Shown one piece after another: positions 7,805 through 16,365 of a DNA stretch of 28,554 nt; positions within the stretch are counted from its first letter, which is position 1, and each line of letters starts with the position of its first letter. This stretch comes from an uncultured Clostridia bacterium. Its GTDB lineage: Bacteria; Bacillota; Clostridia; Christensenellales; Aristaeellaceae. The DNA lies in contig CAKUCW010000033.1 of assembly GCA_934643825.1 (NCBI GenBank), positions 1 through 28,554 of the forward strand. Reading direction: 5' to 3'. The notes beneath the pieces are model-generated. The model made no database searches and was not told the origin of the DNA. It was given only the letters and a program-made list of their open reading frames with translations. A program made the translations under genes and the position numbers.

Positions 7805-8914
7805 ATGAAGAAAAAGCGAAGGAAAAAGAAAGGTTTCTTGAATCGCATATCGGCTCTGCTGCTGGCGTTGGTGCTTTTTGCGGCAGGTGCCTTTCTTGCC
7901 TATTGGTTTATTGATCTTTCAGGCGGCGATATATCCATCCGTTTTCCCGAAATCGGGGGCATGCCCGAAAAAGGCTTCGCCGTATACTTTGTCGATGTCG
8001 GGCAGGGTGATGCAGCGGTTGTCGTCTGCGATGGCAAAACGTTGGTCATCGACGGCGGAACGGATGAAGGCGGGGATGCGCTCTGCGCTTACATGCGCAA
8101 TACGCTGAAAACCGAGCAGGTTGACCTGATGATTGCCACGCATCCGCATGCAGACCATATCGGCGGGCTGTCCGATGTTTTGAGGGAATACACCGTGAAA
8201 AAGCTGTATTCTCCCGTTGACGTGTACGACAGCCGAACATTTGAGCGGATGGCGCAATACGCAGCCGCGCAGAATTTGAACATTACCGTTGCACAGGCGG
8301 GGCAGAGTTTTTCGCTCGGCAGGGCAAAGGTTGAGATTCTCGCACCGCTGGGCATTTACGACGATATCAACGATATCTCGCTGGTGGCTAAGGTGACGTT
8401 TGGCGAAACGGCATTTTTGTTTACCGGCGACGCGGAACGCCTTTCCGAAGCGGACATGGTAGACAGCGACGAAGACCTTTCGGCAACCGTGCTGAAGGTT
8501 GGTCATCATGGCAGCAATACATCAAGTTCCTATGTGTTTTTAAGGCAGGTCATGCCGCAATATGCCGTCATCAGCTGCGGCACGGGCAACAGCTACGGCC
8601 ATCCGCACGAGGAGGTTCTGAGCCGCCTGCGCGACATCAACGCGATGGTCTATCGGACGGACAAGAATGGAACGATTGTCTGCCGGTCGGATGGAAAGAA
8701 AGTTTCCTTTACCGTTGAAAAGGGCGCCAAACCGATCGAAACGCCGCGTCCTGAATTGAAAGGCGGATACATCGGCAACATGAAGAGCAAAAAGTTCCAT
8801 TCGCCGAATTGTACAGCGGTTCAGGATATGGACGCGAGAAACCGGATCGTGTTCGCCAGCCGTGCGGAAGCGATCAGACAGGGATATACGCCCTGCGGGA
8901 ACTGTAAACCGTAA
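7805..8914 (+). CDS. Membrane-anchored ComEC/Rec2-like metallo-beta-lactamase protein
   Basis: The protein has 369 residues. A very basic start (KKKRRKKK) and a membrane helix at about 13-36 put the rest outside the cell. The metallo-beta-lactamase fold follows with YFVDVGQGDA at 61-70, DGG at 83-85, the metal motif THPHADH (H113, H115, D117, H118), FTGDAE and KVGHHGSNTSS. This is the ComEC C-terminal domain pattern, a family associated with DNA uptake nucleases. The last 40 residues carry K-FHSPNC and TPCGNC, a Cys/His set like the Ada metal-binding domain seen at the C-terminus of secreted clostridial nucleases. Stand-alone forms are common, but their substrate is rarely proven; extracellular DNA or nucleotide cleavage is an inference. 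GGAAAGGAAAAG precedes the start. The upstream ATG at 7797 is out of frame and stops after three codons. Confidence 0.85.
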   Translation: MKKKRRKKKGFLNRISALLLALVLFAAGAFLAYWFIDLSGGDISIRFPEIGGMPEKGFAVYFVDVGQGDAAVVVCDGKTLVIDGGTDEGGDALCAYMRNTLKTEQVDLMIATHPHADHIGGLSDVLREYTVKKLYSPVDVYDSRTFERMAQYAAAQNLNITVAQAGQSFSLGRAKVEILAPLGIYDDINDISLVAKVTFGETAFLFTGDAERLSEADMVDSDEDLSATVLKVGHHGSNTSSSYVFLRQVMPQYAVISCGTGNSYGHPHEEVLSRLRDINAMVYRTDKNGTIVCRSDGKKVSFTVEKGAKPIETPRPELKGGYIGNMKSKKFHSPNCTAVQDMDARNRIVFASRAEAIRQGYTPCGNCKP

Positions 8915-9036
8915 ATCACGCAATCGATGTGCGTCGGTCATGCTCAGCGGATGGACATCGTTTCGTAAAGGTTTTGTGATTGAAACGAGTCAGCGTGAAA
9001 AGCGGAATTTCAAGTATCAATCCGATTGACAGACTC

Positions 9037-9075
9037 AAAAAAGCCGTCCCTCCATAACAGGGGGATGGCTTTTTT
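9037..9075. terminator. Bidirectional rho-independent terminator
   Basis: AAAAAAGCCGTCCC at 9037-9050 pairs with GGGATGGCTTTTTT ending at 9075, giving a 14-bp stem with one G-U pair and a loop of about 11 bases. T runs lie on both strands. On the plus strand it ends the MBL gene 120 bases after its stop codon. On the minus strand it backs up the groEL terminator. The 122 bases between the MBL stop and this hairpin show nothing else. Confidence 0.9.
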
Positions 9076-9102
9076 GAATGATTATATAAAGAAAACGACG
9101 CG

Positions 9103-9133
9103 AAAAAGGGGAGCGCCCTTTCGGACGTTCCCC
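9103..9133 (-). terminator. groEL terminator
   Basis: On the minus strand GGGGAACGTCC and GGGCGCTCCCC form a stem (one mismatch, one G-U) with a GAAA-type loop, followed directly by TTTTT. It starts 24 bases after the groEL stop codon. Confidence 0.82.
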
Positions 9134-9156
9134 TGAAAACCTGTGTTTTGATTGGC

Positions 9157-10788
9157 TTAGTACATGCCGCCCATGCTCGGGTCAGCCGCCGCGGCGGGAG
9201 CCGGATTCTTCTCCGGAATATCCGCAACGAGGGACTCAGTGGTCAGCACGGTCGCCGCAACGGAAGCCGCGTTCTGCAGCGCACTGCGGGTAACCTTGGT
9301 CGGGTCGATGATGCCCGCATCCACCATGTCAACGTACTTGTCGTTCAGCGCGTCATAGCCATAGCCCGGCTTCTTGGTACGCTTGATCTTCTCGACGATG
9401 ACGGAGCCTTCCATGCCCGCGTTCGCAGCGATCTGGCGAACCGGCTCTTCCAGCGCACGCAGAACGATCTGCACGCCGGTCTTCGCGTCGCCGGTGTACT
9501 TCGGCAGCAGAGCCTGAACCTCCGGCAGCACGCTCAGCAGAGCGGTTCCGCCGCCCGGAACGATACCTTCCTCAACGGCGGCACGGGTCGCAGACAGCGC
9601 ATCCTCGATGCGCATCTTGCGCTCCTTCATTTCGATTTCAGTCGCAGCGCCGACCTGAATGACAGCTACGCCGCCAGCCAGCTTGGCAAGGCGCTCCTGG
9701 AGCTTCTCGCGGTCATAATCGGAGGTCGTTTCGCTGATCTGCGAACGGATCGAGGCGACACGCGCTGCGATATCCTGCGGATTGCCAGCGCCTTCGACGA
9801 TGGTCGTGTTGTCCTTGTCAACCTTGACCTGACGCGCAGAACCAAGCATATCGACGGTCGCGCTCTTCAGCTCATAGCCCAGCTCCTCGGAGATGACCTG
9901 ACCGCCGGTCAGAATCGCGATATCCTGGAGCATCGCCTTGCGGCGGTCGCCGAAGCCCGGAGCCTTGACGCCCACGCAGGTGAACGTGCCGCGCAGCTTG
10001 TTGACAACCAGCGTCGCCATCGCTTCGCCCTCGATGTCCTCCGCGATGATCAGCATCTTACGGCCTGCCTGCACAACCTGCTCGAGCAGCGGCAGGATCT
10101 CCTGAATGTTGCTGATCTTCTTGTCGGTGATGAGGATGTACGGGTTATCCAGCACGGCTTCCATCTTATCGGTGTCGGTCGCCATGTAAGCGGAAACGTA
10201 GCCGCGGTCGAACTGCATGCCCTCAACCAGAGAGAGGTTGGTCTGCATGGTCTTGCTCTCTTCAACGGTGATAACGCCGTCCTTGCCGACCTTCTCCATC
10301 GCTTCGGAGATCAGCTTGCCGATGGTCGGATCGGCAGCGGAGTTCGCCGCAACGTTCTCGATGGACTGCTTGCCGCTGACCGGAACGCTCAGGTTCTTCA
10401 GACCCTCGACGGCAGCAGAGGTAGCCGCCTCAATGCCGCTGCGCAGAACCATCGGGTTCGCGCCCGCCGCCAGGTTCTTCAGACCCTCGCGGATGATCGC
10501 CTGAGCCAGCAGGGTAGCGGTGGTGGTGCCGTCGCCCGCGACATCGTTGGTCTTGGTGGCGACTTCCTTGACGAGCTGAGCGCCCATGTTCTCAAACGGG
10601 TTTTCCAGCTCGATCTCCTTGGCGATGGTCACGCCATCGTTGGTGATCAGCGGAGCGCCGTACTTCTTATCGAGAACGACATTGCGGCCCTTCGGTCCGA
10701 GGGTGATCTTGACGGTATCCGCAAGAGCGTTGATGCCCTTCTCCAGGGAACGGCGAGCTTCTTCGCCGAAAATAATCTGCTTAGCCAT
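9157..10788 (-). CDS. groEL: Chaperonin GroEL (60 kDa)
   Basis: The protein has 543 residues, full length for GroEL, the ATP-driven folding ring that works with GroES in the cytosol. Visible hallmarks are TLGPKGRNV at about 29-37, the ATP-site GDGTTT at 85-90 with the catalytic aspartate at 86, the hinge-region VEGMQFDRGY, KAPGFGDRR in the apical domain, GGGTALL, and a short Gly/Met tail ending GGMY. The true start is the MAKQ codon at 10788, which has AGGAGG 8 bases upstream; a 6-codon upstream extension overlaps that site. It follows groES by 110 bases with no terminator, so both are read from the CIRCE-controlled promoter at 11259-11287. The shortened GGM tail is ordinary for Clostridia. 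Confidence 0.99.
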   Translation of the reverse strand: MAKQIIFGEEARRSLEKGINALADTVKITLGPKGRNVVLDKKYGAPLITNDGVTIAKEIELENPFENMGAQLVKEVATKTNDVAGDGTTTATLLAQAIIREGLKNLAAGANPMVLRSGIEAATSAAVEGLKNLSVPVSGKQSIENVAANSAADPTIGKLISEAMEKVGKDGVITVEESKTMQTNLSLVEGMQFDRGYVSAYMATDTDKMEAVLDNPYILITDKKISNIQEILPLLEQVVQAGRKMLIIAEDIEGEAMATLVVNKLRGTFTCVGVKAPGFGDRRKAMLQDIAILTGGQVISEELGYELKSATVDMLGSARQVKVDKDNTTIVEGAGNPQDIAARVASIRSQISETTSDYDREKLQERLAKLAGGVAVIQVGAATEIEMKERKMRIEDALSATRAAVEEGIVPGGGTALLSVLPEVQALLPKYTGDAKTGVQIVLRALEEPVRQIAANAGMEGSVIVEKIKRTKKPGYGYDALNDKYVDMVDAGIIDPTKVTRSALQNAASVAATVLTTESLVADIPEKNPAPAAAADPSMGGMY

Positions 10789-10898
10789 ATTAATGACCTC
10801 CTTCATTGACGAAAAGGGGAACGCCTGCGGCTTTGCCTCATATGCGGGCGGAAATCACGCCTGCGCTCCCGAATGTGAAATCCGATTCGTTTAGCGAT

Positions 10899-11183
10899 TT
10901 ACTCGACGATGGCGAGAATATCGCTCTGGCGGACGATCTTGTATTCCGCGCCGTCAATCTTGATCTCGGTGCCGGCGTACTTGGAATAGACGACCTTCTG
11001 ACCTTCCTTCACCTGCATGGTGACTTCCTTGCCATCCACGACGCCGCCGGGGCCGACAGCCACGATGTAAGCGTACTGAGGCTTTTCCTGCGCGGCAGAC
11101 GTCAGGATGATGCCGCTCTTGGTGGTTTCTTCAATTTCCGCATCCTTCAGGACAACGCGGTCAAAAAGGGGTTTCAAGCTCAT
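10899..11183 (-). CDS. groES: Co-chaperonin GroES (10 kDa)
   Basis: The protein has 94 residues, normal length. GroES caps the GroEL ring and encloses the folding chamber. Visible motifs are LKPLFDRVVLK at the N-terminus, the mobile-loop region ETTKSGIIL that docks on GroEL, VGPGGVVDG for the dome hairpin and VVYSKYAGTEI near the end. GGAGG lies 9 bases before the ATG. It is the first gene of the groES-groEL operon and is directly preceded by a perfect CIRCE element, so heat-shock repression by HrcA is expected. Confidence 0.99.
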   Translation of the reverse strand: MSLKPLFDRVVLKDAEIEETTKSGIILTSAAQEKPQYAYIVAVGPGGVVDGKEVTMQVKEGQKVVYSKYAGTEIKIDGAEYKIVRQSDILAIVE

Positions 11184-11221
11184 TTTGATAGACCTCCTTC
11201 AATTTGTGAAAAACGGGTTTG

Positions 11222-11248
11222 TTAGCACTCTTTATGGATGAGTGCTAA
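11222..11248 (-). promoter_or_regulatory. CIRCE operator (HrcA binding site)
   Basis: TTAGCACTC-N9-GAGTGCTAA matches the CIRCE consensus at all 18 arm positions. It lies between the groES promoter and the groES Shine-Dalgarno, where HrcA binding blocks transcription until heat or folding stress. hrcA itself is not in the window. Confidence 0.98.
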
Positions 11249-11258
11249 AGCAAGATAT

Positions 11259-11287
11259 AATATACGCGAGTTGGGCAAAACAGGCAA
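11259..11287 (-). promoter_or_regulatory. groES-groEL promoter
   Basis: On the minus strand TTGCCT (11282-11287), a 17-base spacer and TATATT (11259-11264) form a sigma-A type promoter. The predicted start point falls just before the CIRCE operator, the classic layout. Confidence 0.75.
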
Positions 11288-11457
11288 GAATGGATGACCA
11301 TTAAATTAACCTGAATTTCTTGGTTTTATCCGTTTTTTGGAAAATATGGCGTTCAAACTGCACAGAACTCGAAATTTCTTCGATTTTTGATTAAAACGGC
11401 ACTTTGCCTGTCTGAAACCCGCTATTTATGGTACAATGTGCCTCTATGGAGGGCAAA

Positions 11458-12513
11458 ATGGACGAGTTAAACTTTACGCGGTCAGTCTTAAATTGGTATG
11501 ATTCGGGGCATCGCGACCTGCCTTGGCGCAGGACGAAGGACGCATATTCAATCTGGGTATCGGAAATTATGCTCCAGCAGACGCGTGCTGAGACAGTCAT
11601 TCCTTATTATGAGCGTTTTCTTTCGCATTATCCCAATGTGCAGGCGCTGGCGTCTGCGCCGCAGGAGGAATTGCTCAAGCTCTGGGAGGGGCTGGGGTAT
11701 TACAGCCGTGCACGTTCGCTTCAAAAGGCGGCGCAGATCATCGTCAGTCAGCATGGCGGGGAGCTGCCCGCTGATGTGGAACAGCTGCGTGCGCTTCCCG
11801 GCATCGGGGATTATACGAGCGGAGCGATTGCGGCAATCGCCTTCGGCATTCCTGTTCCCGCGGTGGATGGCAATGTCGAGCGCGTGATCTGCCGGTATTT
11901 TGCCATTCGGGATGAAATGGGTTCACCTGCCGCCCGCAAGCGCATACAGCAGCAGACGCAGGCGCTTGTTCCGCCAGACCGCCCCGGCGCGTTTGCCAAT
12001 GCCATGATGGAGATGGGCGCGGTGATGTGTACGCCGAAAAGCCCTGCCTGCCTGCTCTGTCCGGTTCGCGCAGGCTGCAAAGGCTATGCGCAGGGCATCG
12101 TTTCTGAGCTTCCGGTCAAGCCCAAGAAAAAGGCGCAGCGCGTCGAAACGCACTGCGTCATGCTGGTGTTTTGCAAAAACCGCGTGCTGACTGTTGTCAG
12201 GCGGGAAAAGCTGCTCGGCGGGCTGTCCGTATTTCCGGATGCAGTGGGCGAACTGACGCCCGCGCAAATGTGCGCAGAGCTGGAAAAGCTGGGCATATCT
12301 GCCATCTATGATGAGCGTTTGGGGCATGCCCGGCATGTGTTCACCCATCTGATTTGGGAGATGGAGATACACGCCCTGATTGCCGAAGCCTGCACGGAAG
12401 TTCCGGACGGACGCTGGGTGGATGCCCATGAGCTTGCCGCGCTGCCCATGCCGACCGCCGTTAAGACGGCAAGAGCGTGGGCGGAGAAGAAACTCACTTC
12501 TTCCAACGTTTGA
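11458..12513 (+). CDS. mutY: A/G-specific adenine DNA glycosylase MutY
   Basis: The protein has 351 residues and removes adenine mispaired with 8-oxoguanine. The N-terminal domain has DLPWRR, the catalytic glutamate E36 in SEIMLQQT, a helix-hairpin-helix LPGIGDYTSGAI at 113-124 and the catalytic aspartate D137 in VDGNV. The iron-sulfur ligands C191, C198, C201 and C207 have the exact C-x6-C-x2-C-x5-C spacing. A NUDIX-like C-terminal domain (about 225-345) would read 8-oxoG. I chose the second ATG because GGAGGG sits 4-5 bases before it; a start 10 codons earlier would bury that site. An extended -10 (TGGTACAAT, 11429-11437) lies upstream without a clear -35. The last 20 bases overlap the convergent zinc-ribbon gene. 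Confidence 0.97.
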   Translation: MDELNFTRSVLNWYDSGHRDLPWRRTKDAYSIWVSEIMLQQTRAETVIPYYERFLSHYPNVQALASAPQEELLKLWEGLGYYSRARSLQKAAQIIVSQHGGELPADVEQLRALPGIGDYTSGAIAAIAFGIPVPAVDGNVERVICRYFAIRDEMGSPAARKRIQQQTQALVPPDRPGAFANAMMEMGAVMCTPKSPACLLCPVRAGCKGYAQGIVSELPVKPKKKAQRVETHCVMLVFCKNRVLTVVRREKLLGGLSVFPDAVGELTPAQMCAELEKLGISAIYDERLGHARHVFTHLIWEMEIHALIAEACTEVPDGRWVDAHELAALPMPTAVKTARAWAEKKLTSSNV

Positions 12514-12766
12514 GCGTCGGCAGATATTCGCTCAGTGCCTTGCGTGCGGCAGGTTCGTTCGGAAAAAGCCCGAGCCTGACCTCAACCGGAACGCAGAAGT
12601 CAATCATCTCCTCGAGCGTGCCGGTCATCGCTTCTTCACCGTTGGGGCAGCAGTAGATGCAGTAGTCCGCGTTTGCTGTGCCGTCGGCGTGTCTGCCGAA
12701 TTGGTCGGGCTGGGTCATCGGCATGCCGCAGCTTTGGCAGATGGGAGCGTTTGCAGTGTTTTTCAT
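12494..12766 (-). CDS. Small putative zinc-ribbon protein
   Basis: The protein has 90 residues. CQSCGMPM at 10-17 and CIYCC at 36-40 give a four-cysteine zinc site (C10, C13, C36 and C39, with an extra C40). The middle reads QFGRHADGTANADYC, the pattern of the 'putative zinc ribbon' family (Pfam Zn_ribbon_2). The second half is helical with no recognised motif. The molecular role of the family is unknown. AAGGAGGA lies 7 bases before the ATG. It sits 64 bases downstream of the WYL regulator gene on the same strand with no terminator, so it is likely cotranscribed. Its 3' end overlaps the end of mutY. Confidence 0.8.
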   Translation of the reverse strand: MKNTANAPICQSCGMPMTQPDQFGRHADGTANADYCIYCCPNGEEAMTGTLEEMIDFCVPVEVRLGLFPNEPAARKALSEYLPTLKRWKK

Positions 12767-12830
12767 GGAAAAGTTCCTCCTTGTATTTGAATTGAGCCAA
12801 GGATATCATGGAAAACCTGACAACTGCATG

Positions 12831-13733
12831 TCATGTTTTATAGCGTGCGGTGATATTTTGAATCGCGTTTTCGACATCGAGCCGAAGGGACGGCGGGTCG
12901 AGCACCTGCGCGTGTTCGCCATAGCTTAGGATGAAGGAAATCAGCCATTCATTGGGGATAAATGCGGCGTGGACGAGAAAATCGCCGGATTCTGTCCGCG
13001 CAACCTGCGATTCTTCAAAGTCGTCGTAGACGCGAAACGCCATGCAGCCATCGACCTTCATTGTAAAAGAAAGCGGCGATATATTGGGCTGAATATCCTC
13101 CGGTTCGGTATCGAGTGCGCCGAGTGCTTCCGGCGGAAAATCGCCGGACAGGATGGCGAGCCGCTTGATGCGCGTCAGCTTGAATGTGCGCACAGCGTGC
13201 CTGTCCATGCAGTAGGCGAGCAGATACCATGCGCTGGATTTGAACCAAAGCCGAATGGGACAGACTCTGCGCGGCGCACACATTCCGGCGGTATTATAAT
13301 AATCAAAACCAAGCGGCCTGCGGCTGAGGATAGCGTCTTTCAGCGTGGCAATCATCGCGCCGCCTTCGCCGCTCCAATCGGAAAAGTCGATGCGCACCCA
13401 GTTCGCGGATTCGCCGCCGAATACGGCACGCAGCTTGTCGAGCGTCGCCTTTTCGGATGCGCCGACGGTCGTCATCGCTTGCAGAGATGCGAGAATATCG
13501 CGCTTTTCCGCGCCGCTGACCATGGAGCGGCTGAGCTTGAAGGACGGCAGGATGGCGACGCCGCCGTTTCGTCCGCGCTCGGCGTAGAGCGGGACGCCTG
13601 CTTCGCACAGACTTTGCACATCGCGGTAGACTGTTCGGACGGAAACCTCCAGCTCCCGGGCAAGCTCGGCGGCAGGAACGCGCCCGCGTTCGAGCAGAAT
13701 ATAGAGAAGCCGAAACAGACGGCTGGTCTGCAT
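12831..13733 (-). CDS. HTH and WYL domain transcriptional regulator
   Basis: The protein has 300 residues. A winged helix-turn-helix lies at about 1-55 (RLLYILLERGRVPAAELARELEVSVRTVYRDV, HTH_11/DeoR-like; the quoted run is split by the turn). A WYL domain at about 140-195 contains RRVCPIRL, WYLLAYC and RTFKLTRI, followed by a WCX-type C-terminal part ending near NITARYKT. WYL domains sense nucleic acids or small ligands, and YafY-type members often repress adjacent genes. I chose the ATG at 13733, 6 bases after AAAGGAGGA; the ATG two codons upstream is too close to that site. The gene is divergent from priA, with its own promoter, and lies upstream of the zinc-ribbon gene. Target genes are unknown. 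Confidence 0.9.
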   Translation of the reverse strand: MQTSRLFRLLYILLERGRVPAAELARELEVSVRTVYRDVQSLCEAGVPLYAERGRNGGVAILPSFKLSRSMVSGAEKRDILASLQAMTTVGASEKATLDKLRAVFGGESANWVRIDFSDWSGEGGAMIATLKDAILSRRPLGFDYYNTAGMCAPRRVCPIRLWFKSSAWYLLAYCMDRHAVRTFKLTRIKRLAILSGDFPPEALGALDTEPEDIQPNISPLSFTMKVDGCMAFRVYDDFEESQVARTESGDFLVHAAFIPNEWLISFILSYGEHAQVLDPPSLRLDVENAIQNITARYKT

Positions 13734-13755
13734 GCACATTCCTCCTTTGCCCATC

Positions 13756-13784
13756 ATCGTATCACAGCGGCGAAGGGTTTGCAA
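13756..13784 (-). promoter_or_regulatory. Promoter of the WYL regulator gene
   Basis: On the minus strand TTGCAA (13779-13784), a 17-base spacer and TACGAT (13756-13761) with TG one base before it form a good extended promoter. The leader would be only about 15 bases. The -35 lies 3 bases from the -35 of the divergent priA promoter. Confidence 0.65.
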
Positions 13785-13787
13785 GGC

Positions 13788-13816
13788 TTGTCAGAATGAC
13801 GGAGTTCGCGTATAAT
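13788..13816 (+). promoter_or_regulatory. priA promoter
   Basis: TTGTCA (13788-13793), a 17-base spacer and a perfect TATAAT (13811-13816) form a strong sigma-A promoter. It starts a leader of about 33 bases before the priA GTG and stands back to back with the regulator promoter. Confidence 0.83.
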
Positions 13817-13855
13817 GGGTGACGTTTACGATGCGTTAAAGAAGGAGGGAGCAGG

Positions 13856-16093
13856 GTGTTTTGTCAGGTGATCGTGGATATCAACCATGAGGACGTGGAT
13901 CGTGTGTTCACCTATCGCGTCCCCAAGGGCATGACGCTTTGCCCCGGTATGCGCGTGCATGTGCCGTTTGGACCGAGAAAGCTGGAGGGCGTCGTGGTGG
14001 AAATGGTGCAGGAATGCGACCTGCCGCCCGAACGCGTAAAGGATGTTGTCGATACGCTGGAGGATTATCCGGCGGTGCTGCCTTCGCTGCTTGAACTGGC
14101 GGAACATATTCAAAAGACGTCGTTCTGTACGCTGGCTATGGCGCTTCGCCTGATGGTTCCTGCGCAGATGCGCGGTCAGCGGGTGCATGAAAAGACGCAG
14201 GAAATTGCGGTGCTGACGGTTGACTCGGATATACTCGGTCAGGTCATTGCGGCGCAGACACGCGCTCCCAAGCGGGCGAAGGTGCTTCGTGCGCTTAAAG
14301 AGGCGCCTGCTCATGAGCTGTCCCTATCGGCATTGAAGGAAACGGTCGGCGATTGCCGCGATGCGGTCAACACGCTCGTGAAGATGGGCTTTGTCAAGCT
14401 GGAAAAGCGGGAAAAACTGCGCAATCCCTATGGCGCCATGGAGCAGCTCTCTCAGCAGGATCCACAGCTGACCCGCCAGCAGGAAGATGTGCTGTCTGAA
14501 CTGCTCCCGGCAGTTGAGCAGGGAAAAGGCAGCTTCCTTCTTTACGGCGTGACGGGAAGCGGAAAGACGGAGGTTTTTATCCGCGCCGTTCGTAAGGCGG
14601 CGCAGCTGGGCAAGACGGCGATCGTACTTGTTCCGGAAATTGCGCTTACACCGCAGATGGTCATGTGGTTTCGGTCGCGGTTTGGCGAAGACGCGGCGGT
14701 TCTCCATTCGCGGCTGTCGCCGGGCGAACGTTTTGACGAGTGGCGGCGCATTCGGCGCGGCGATGTGCGCGTGGTGATCGGTGCGCGATCCGCCATTTTT
14801 GCGCCGCTTGAGCATGTCGGTCTCATCATCATCGATGAAGAACATGAGCAGAGCTACATTGCCGACAGCATGCCGCGCTATGATGCGCGGGAGCTTGCGC
14901 AGGAGCGATGCCGCCGGGAAGGCGCTGTGCTGCTGCTGGCAAGCGCAACGCCGAGCATGCGTTCCTTCGCCATGGCGGGGCGAGGCGATTTGACGCTGCT
15001 TGAAATGCCGCGCCGCGTCCATAATCGCCCCATGCCGACCGTGCATATTGTCGATATGCGCGAGGAACTGAAGAAGGGAAACCGAAGCGTGTTTTCCGGC
15101 GAGTTGGTCAATGGACTGAGCCGATGCCTGAAAGCGGGCAAGCAGGCGATTCTGTTTGTGAATCGACGTGGATTTTCAACGTTCGTATCCTGCCGAAGCT
15201 GCGGTTATGTCGTTACCTGCGATCAGTGCGACGTGTCCATGACGTATCACAGCGTGGAAAATGTGCTGCGATGCCATTACTGCGGGCAGGAGAAAAACAT
15301 ACCGACGGTCTGTCCGGAATGCGGAAGCCCATATATCAAGTATTTCGGCGTAGGCACACAGCGTGTAGAGGAAGAGGTGCAGAAACTTTTTCCGAATGTT
15401 CCGACCCTGCGCATGGACAACGATACGACCCGCACCAAGGACGCGCATGCGACTCTGCTGGATCAATTCCGCCGGGGAGAGGCGAAAATTCTGGTTGGCA
15501 CACAGATGATCGCAAAGGGACTTGACTTTCCGAATGTAACGATGGTCGGTATTGTTGCGGCAGACGCCATGCTCAAGCTTCCCGACTATCGGTCTGCTGA
15601 ACGCACATTCCAGCTGCTCACGCAGGTTGCCGGCAGAGCCGGTCGGGCAGATGCCCCGGGCGAAGTGTATCTGCAAACCTATGATCCGGAAAACTATGCC
15701 ATCGAAGCAGCAAGCCGGCAGGATTATCGAGCCTTCTTTGAGGCTGAAATGCGCCGCCGCCGTCAGGCGCTCTATCCGCCCTATACGCTGATTGCGCGTC
15801 TGCTCTATGAAGCGGACGATGAGGCGAATGCTCAGCGTGCCGCGGAAGCCGCGCTTCGGCTGATGGAGGCGTTCTTTGAGCGGCGAACTTATCTGCGCAA
15901 ATATGTGATTGCCCTGCGCGTCATGGCTTGCCCGATCAAGCGGATTAAGGGAAAGAGTCGGTGGCAGGTCACACTCAAGGTGGTTGATCAACCCATATGC
16001 GCGGAAGCGGTCGGTAAAATGAGCGAGATTGCTTCCGTACCGCCGGTCGGTTGTGCCTGCATCTGTCAGGTTAACCCTTCAAGCATGATGTAA
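13856..16093 (+). CDS. priA: Primosomal protein PriA (replication restart helicase)
   Basis: The protein has 745 residues, standard length. PriA recognises stalled forks and reloads the replicative helicase. The N-terminal 3'-DNA-binding domain occupies about 1-105. The helicase has Walker A GVTGSGKT at 231-238, DEEH at 327-330, ASATPS at 362-367 and a second core with GRAGRAD. Eight cysteines between the helicase halves bind two zincs: C446, C449, C455, C458, C473, C476, C486 and C489. It starts with GTG, supported by AAGGAGGG 6 bases upstream. It heads the plus-strand housekeeping run, as in many Clostridia, and is followed by the duplicated def unit, whose first element is a terminator-like hairpin. 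Confidence 0.98.
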   Translation: MFCQVIVDINHEDVDRVFTYRVPKGMTLCPGMRVHVPFGPRKLEGVVVEMVQECDLPPERVKDVVDTLEDYPAVLPSLLELAEHIQKTSFCTLAMALRLMVPAQMRGQRVHEKTQEIAVLTVDSDILGQVIAAQTRAPKRAKVLRALKEAPAHELSLSALKETVGDCRDAVNTLVKMGFVKLEKREKLRNPYGAMEQLSQQDPQLTRQQEDVLSELLPAVEQGKGSFLLYGVTGSGKTEVFIRAVRKAAQLGKTAIVLVPEIALTPQMVMWFRSRFGEDAAVLHSRLSPGERFDEWRRIRRGDVRVVIGARSAIFAPLEHVGLIIIDEEHEQSYIADSMPRYDARELAQERCRREGAVLLLASATPSMRSFAMAGRGDLTLLEMPRRVHNRPMPTVHIVDMREELKKGNRSVFSGELVNGLSRCLKAGKQAILFVNRRGFSTFVSCRSCGYVVTCDQCDVSMTYHSVENVLRCHYCGQEKNIPTVCPECGSPYIKYFGVGTQRVEEEVQKLFPNVPTLRMDNDTTRTKDAHATLLDQFRRGEAKILVGTQMIAKGLDFPNVTMVGIVAADAMLKLPDYRSAERTFQLLTQVAGRAGRADAPGEVYLQTYDPENYAIEAASRQDYRAFFEAEMRRRRQALYPPYTLIARLLYEADDEANAQRAAEAALRLMEAFFERRTYLRKYVIALRVMACPIKRIKGKSRWQVTLKVVDQPICAEAVGKMSEIASVPPVGCACICQVNPSSMM

Positions 16094-16207
16094 GAACGAA
16101 TATTTCATTTCCGGCAGGAGTGTAACATGGGATCGATCATTCAGGGGTTAGGAAATCGCGCAAAATCGTCCGCGTGAGCAAAACGTCCATGCTTTTAACG
16201 AGCTGCG

Positions 16208-16240
16208 GCGGAAGCGAGAGCTGATTCAGTCCGCTTTTTT
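16208..16240 (+). terminator. Weak terminator after priA (duplication copy 1)
   Basis: AGCTGAT-TCA-GTCCGCT followed by TTTTTT gives a 7-bp stem with one mismatch and one G-U pair. An alternative pairs GCGGA at 16208 with TCCGC at 16230. Both are weaker than the perfect hairpin at the matching place in copy 2, so some read-through from priA into the first def is likely. Confidence 0.5.
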
Positions 16241-16274
16241 GTTTTCAAGTATTCCATTTTGCCCAAATATGCTT

Positions 16275-16280
16275 TATAAT
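16275..16280 (+). promoter_or_regulatory. -10 element upstream of def copy 1
   Basis: A perfect TATAAT lies in an AT-rich stretch 86 bases before the def start. The -35 region is poor: TTCCAT is at 18-base spacing, and TTGCCC is only 13 bases away. The same element is kept in copy 2. Confidence 0.5.
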
Positions 16281-16365
16281 AGATAAGATAATGGGTAAAT
16301 GTGTCCATTGCTATAAGGGCGATAGGCGCGGTTGATGACCAGTTTAGAAGGAGAGAAAAAATTCC

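Noticed and set aside
9148..10809. A 553-codon plus-strand open frame opposite groEL
   Set aside because: This is a known artefact opposite high-GC groEL genes; groEL itself is unmistakable.
12818..12833. Palindrome TGACA-N6-TGTCA between the WYL regulator and zinc-ribbon genes
   Set aside because: It is short, partly overlaps the regulator's stop codon and has no matching copy in the regulator promoter. It is compatible with chance.
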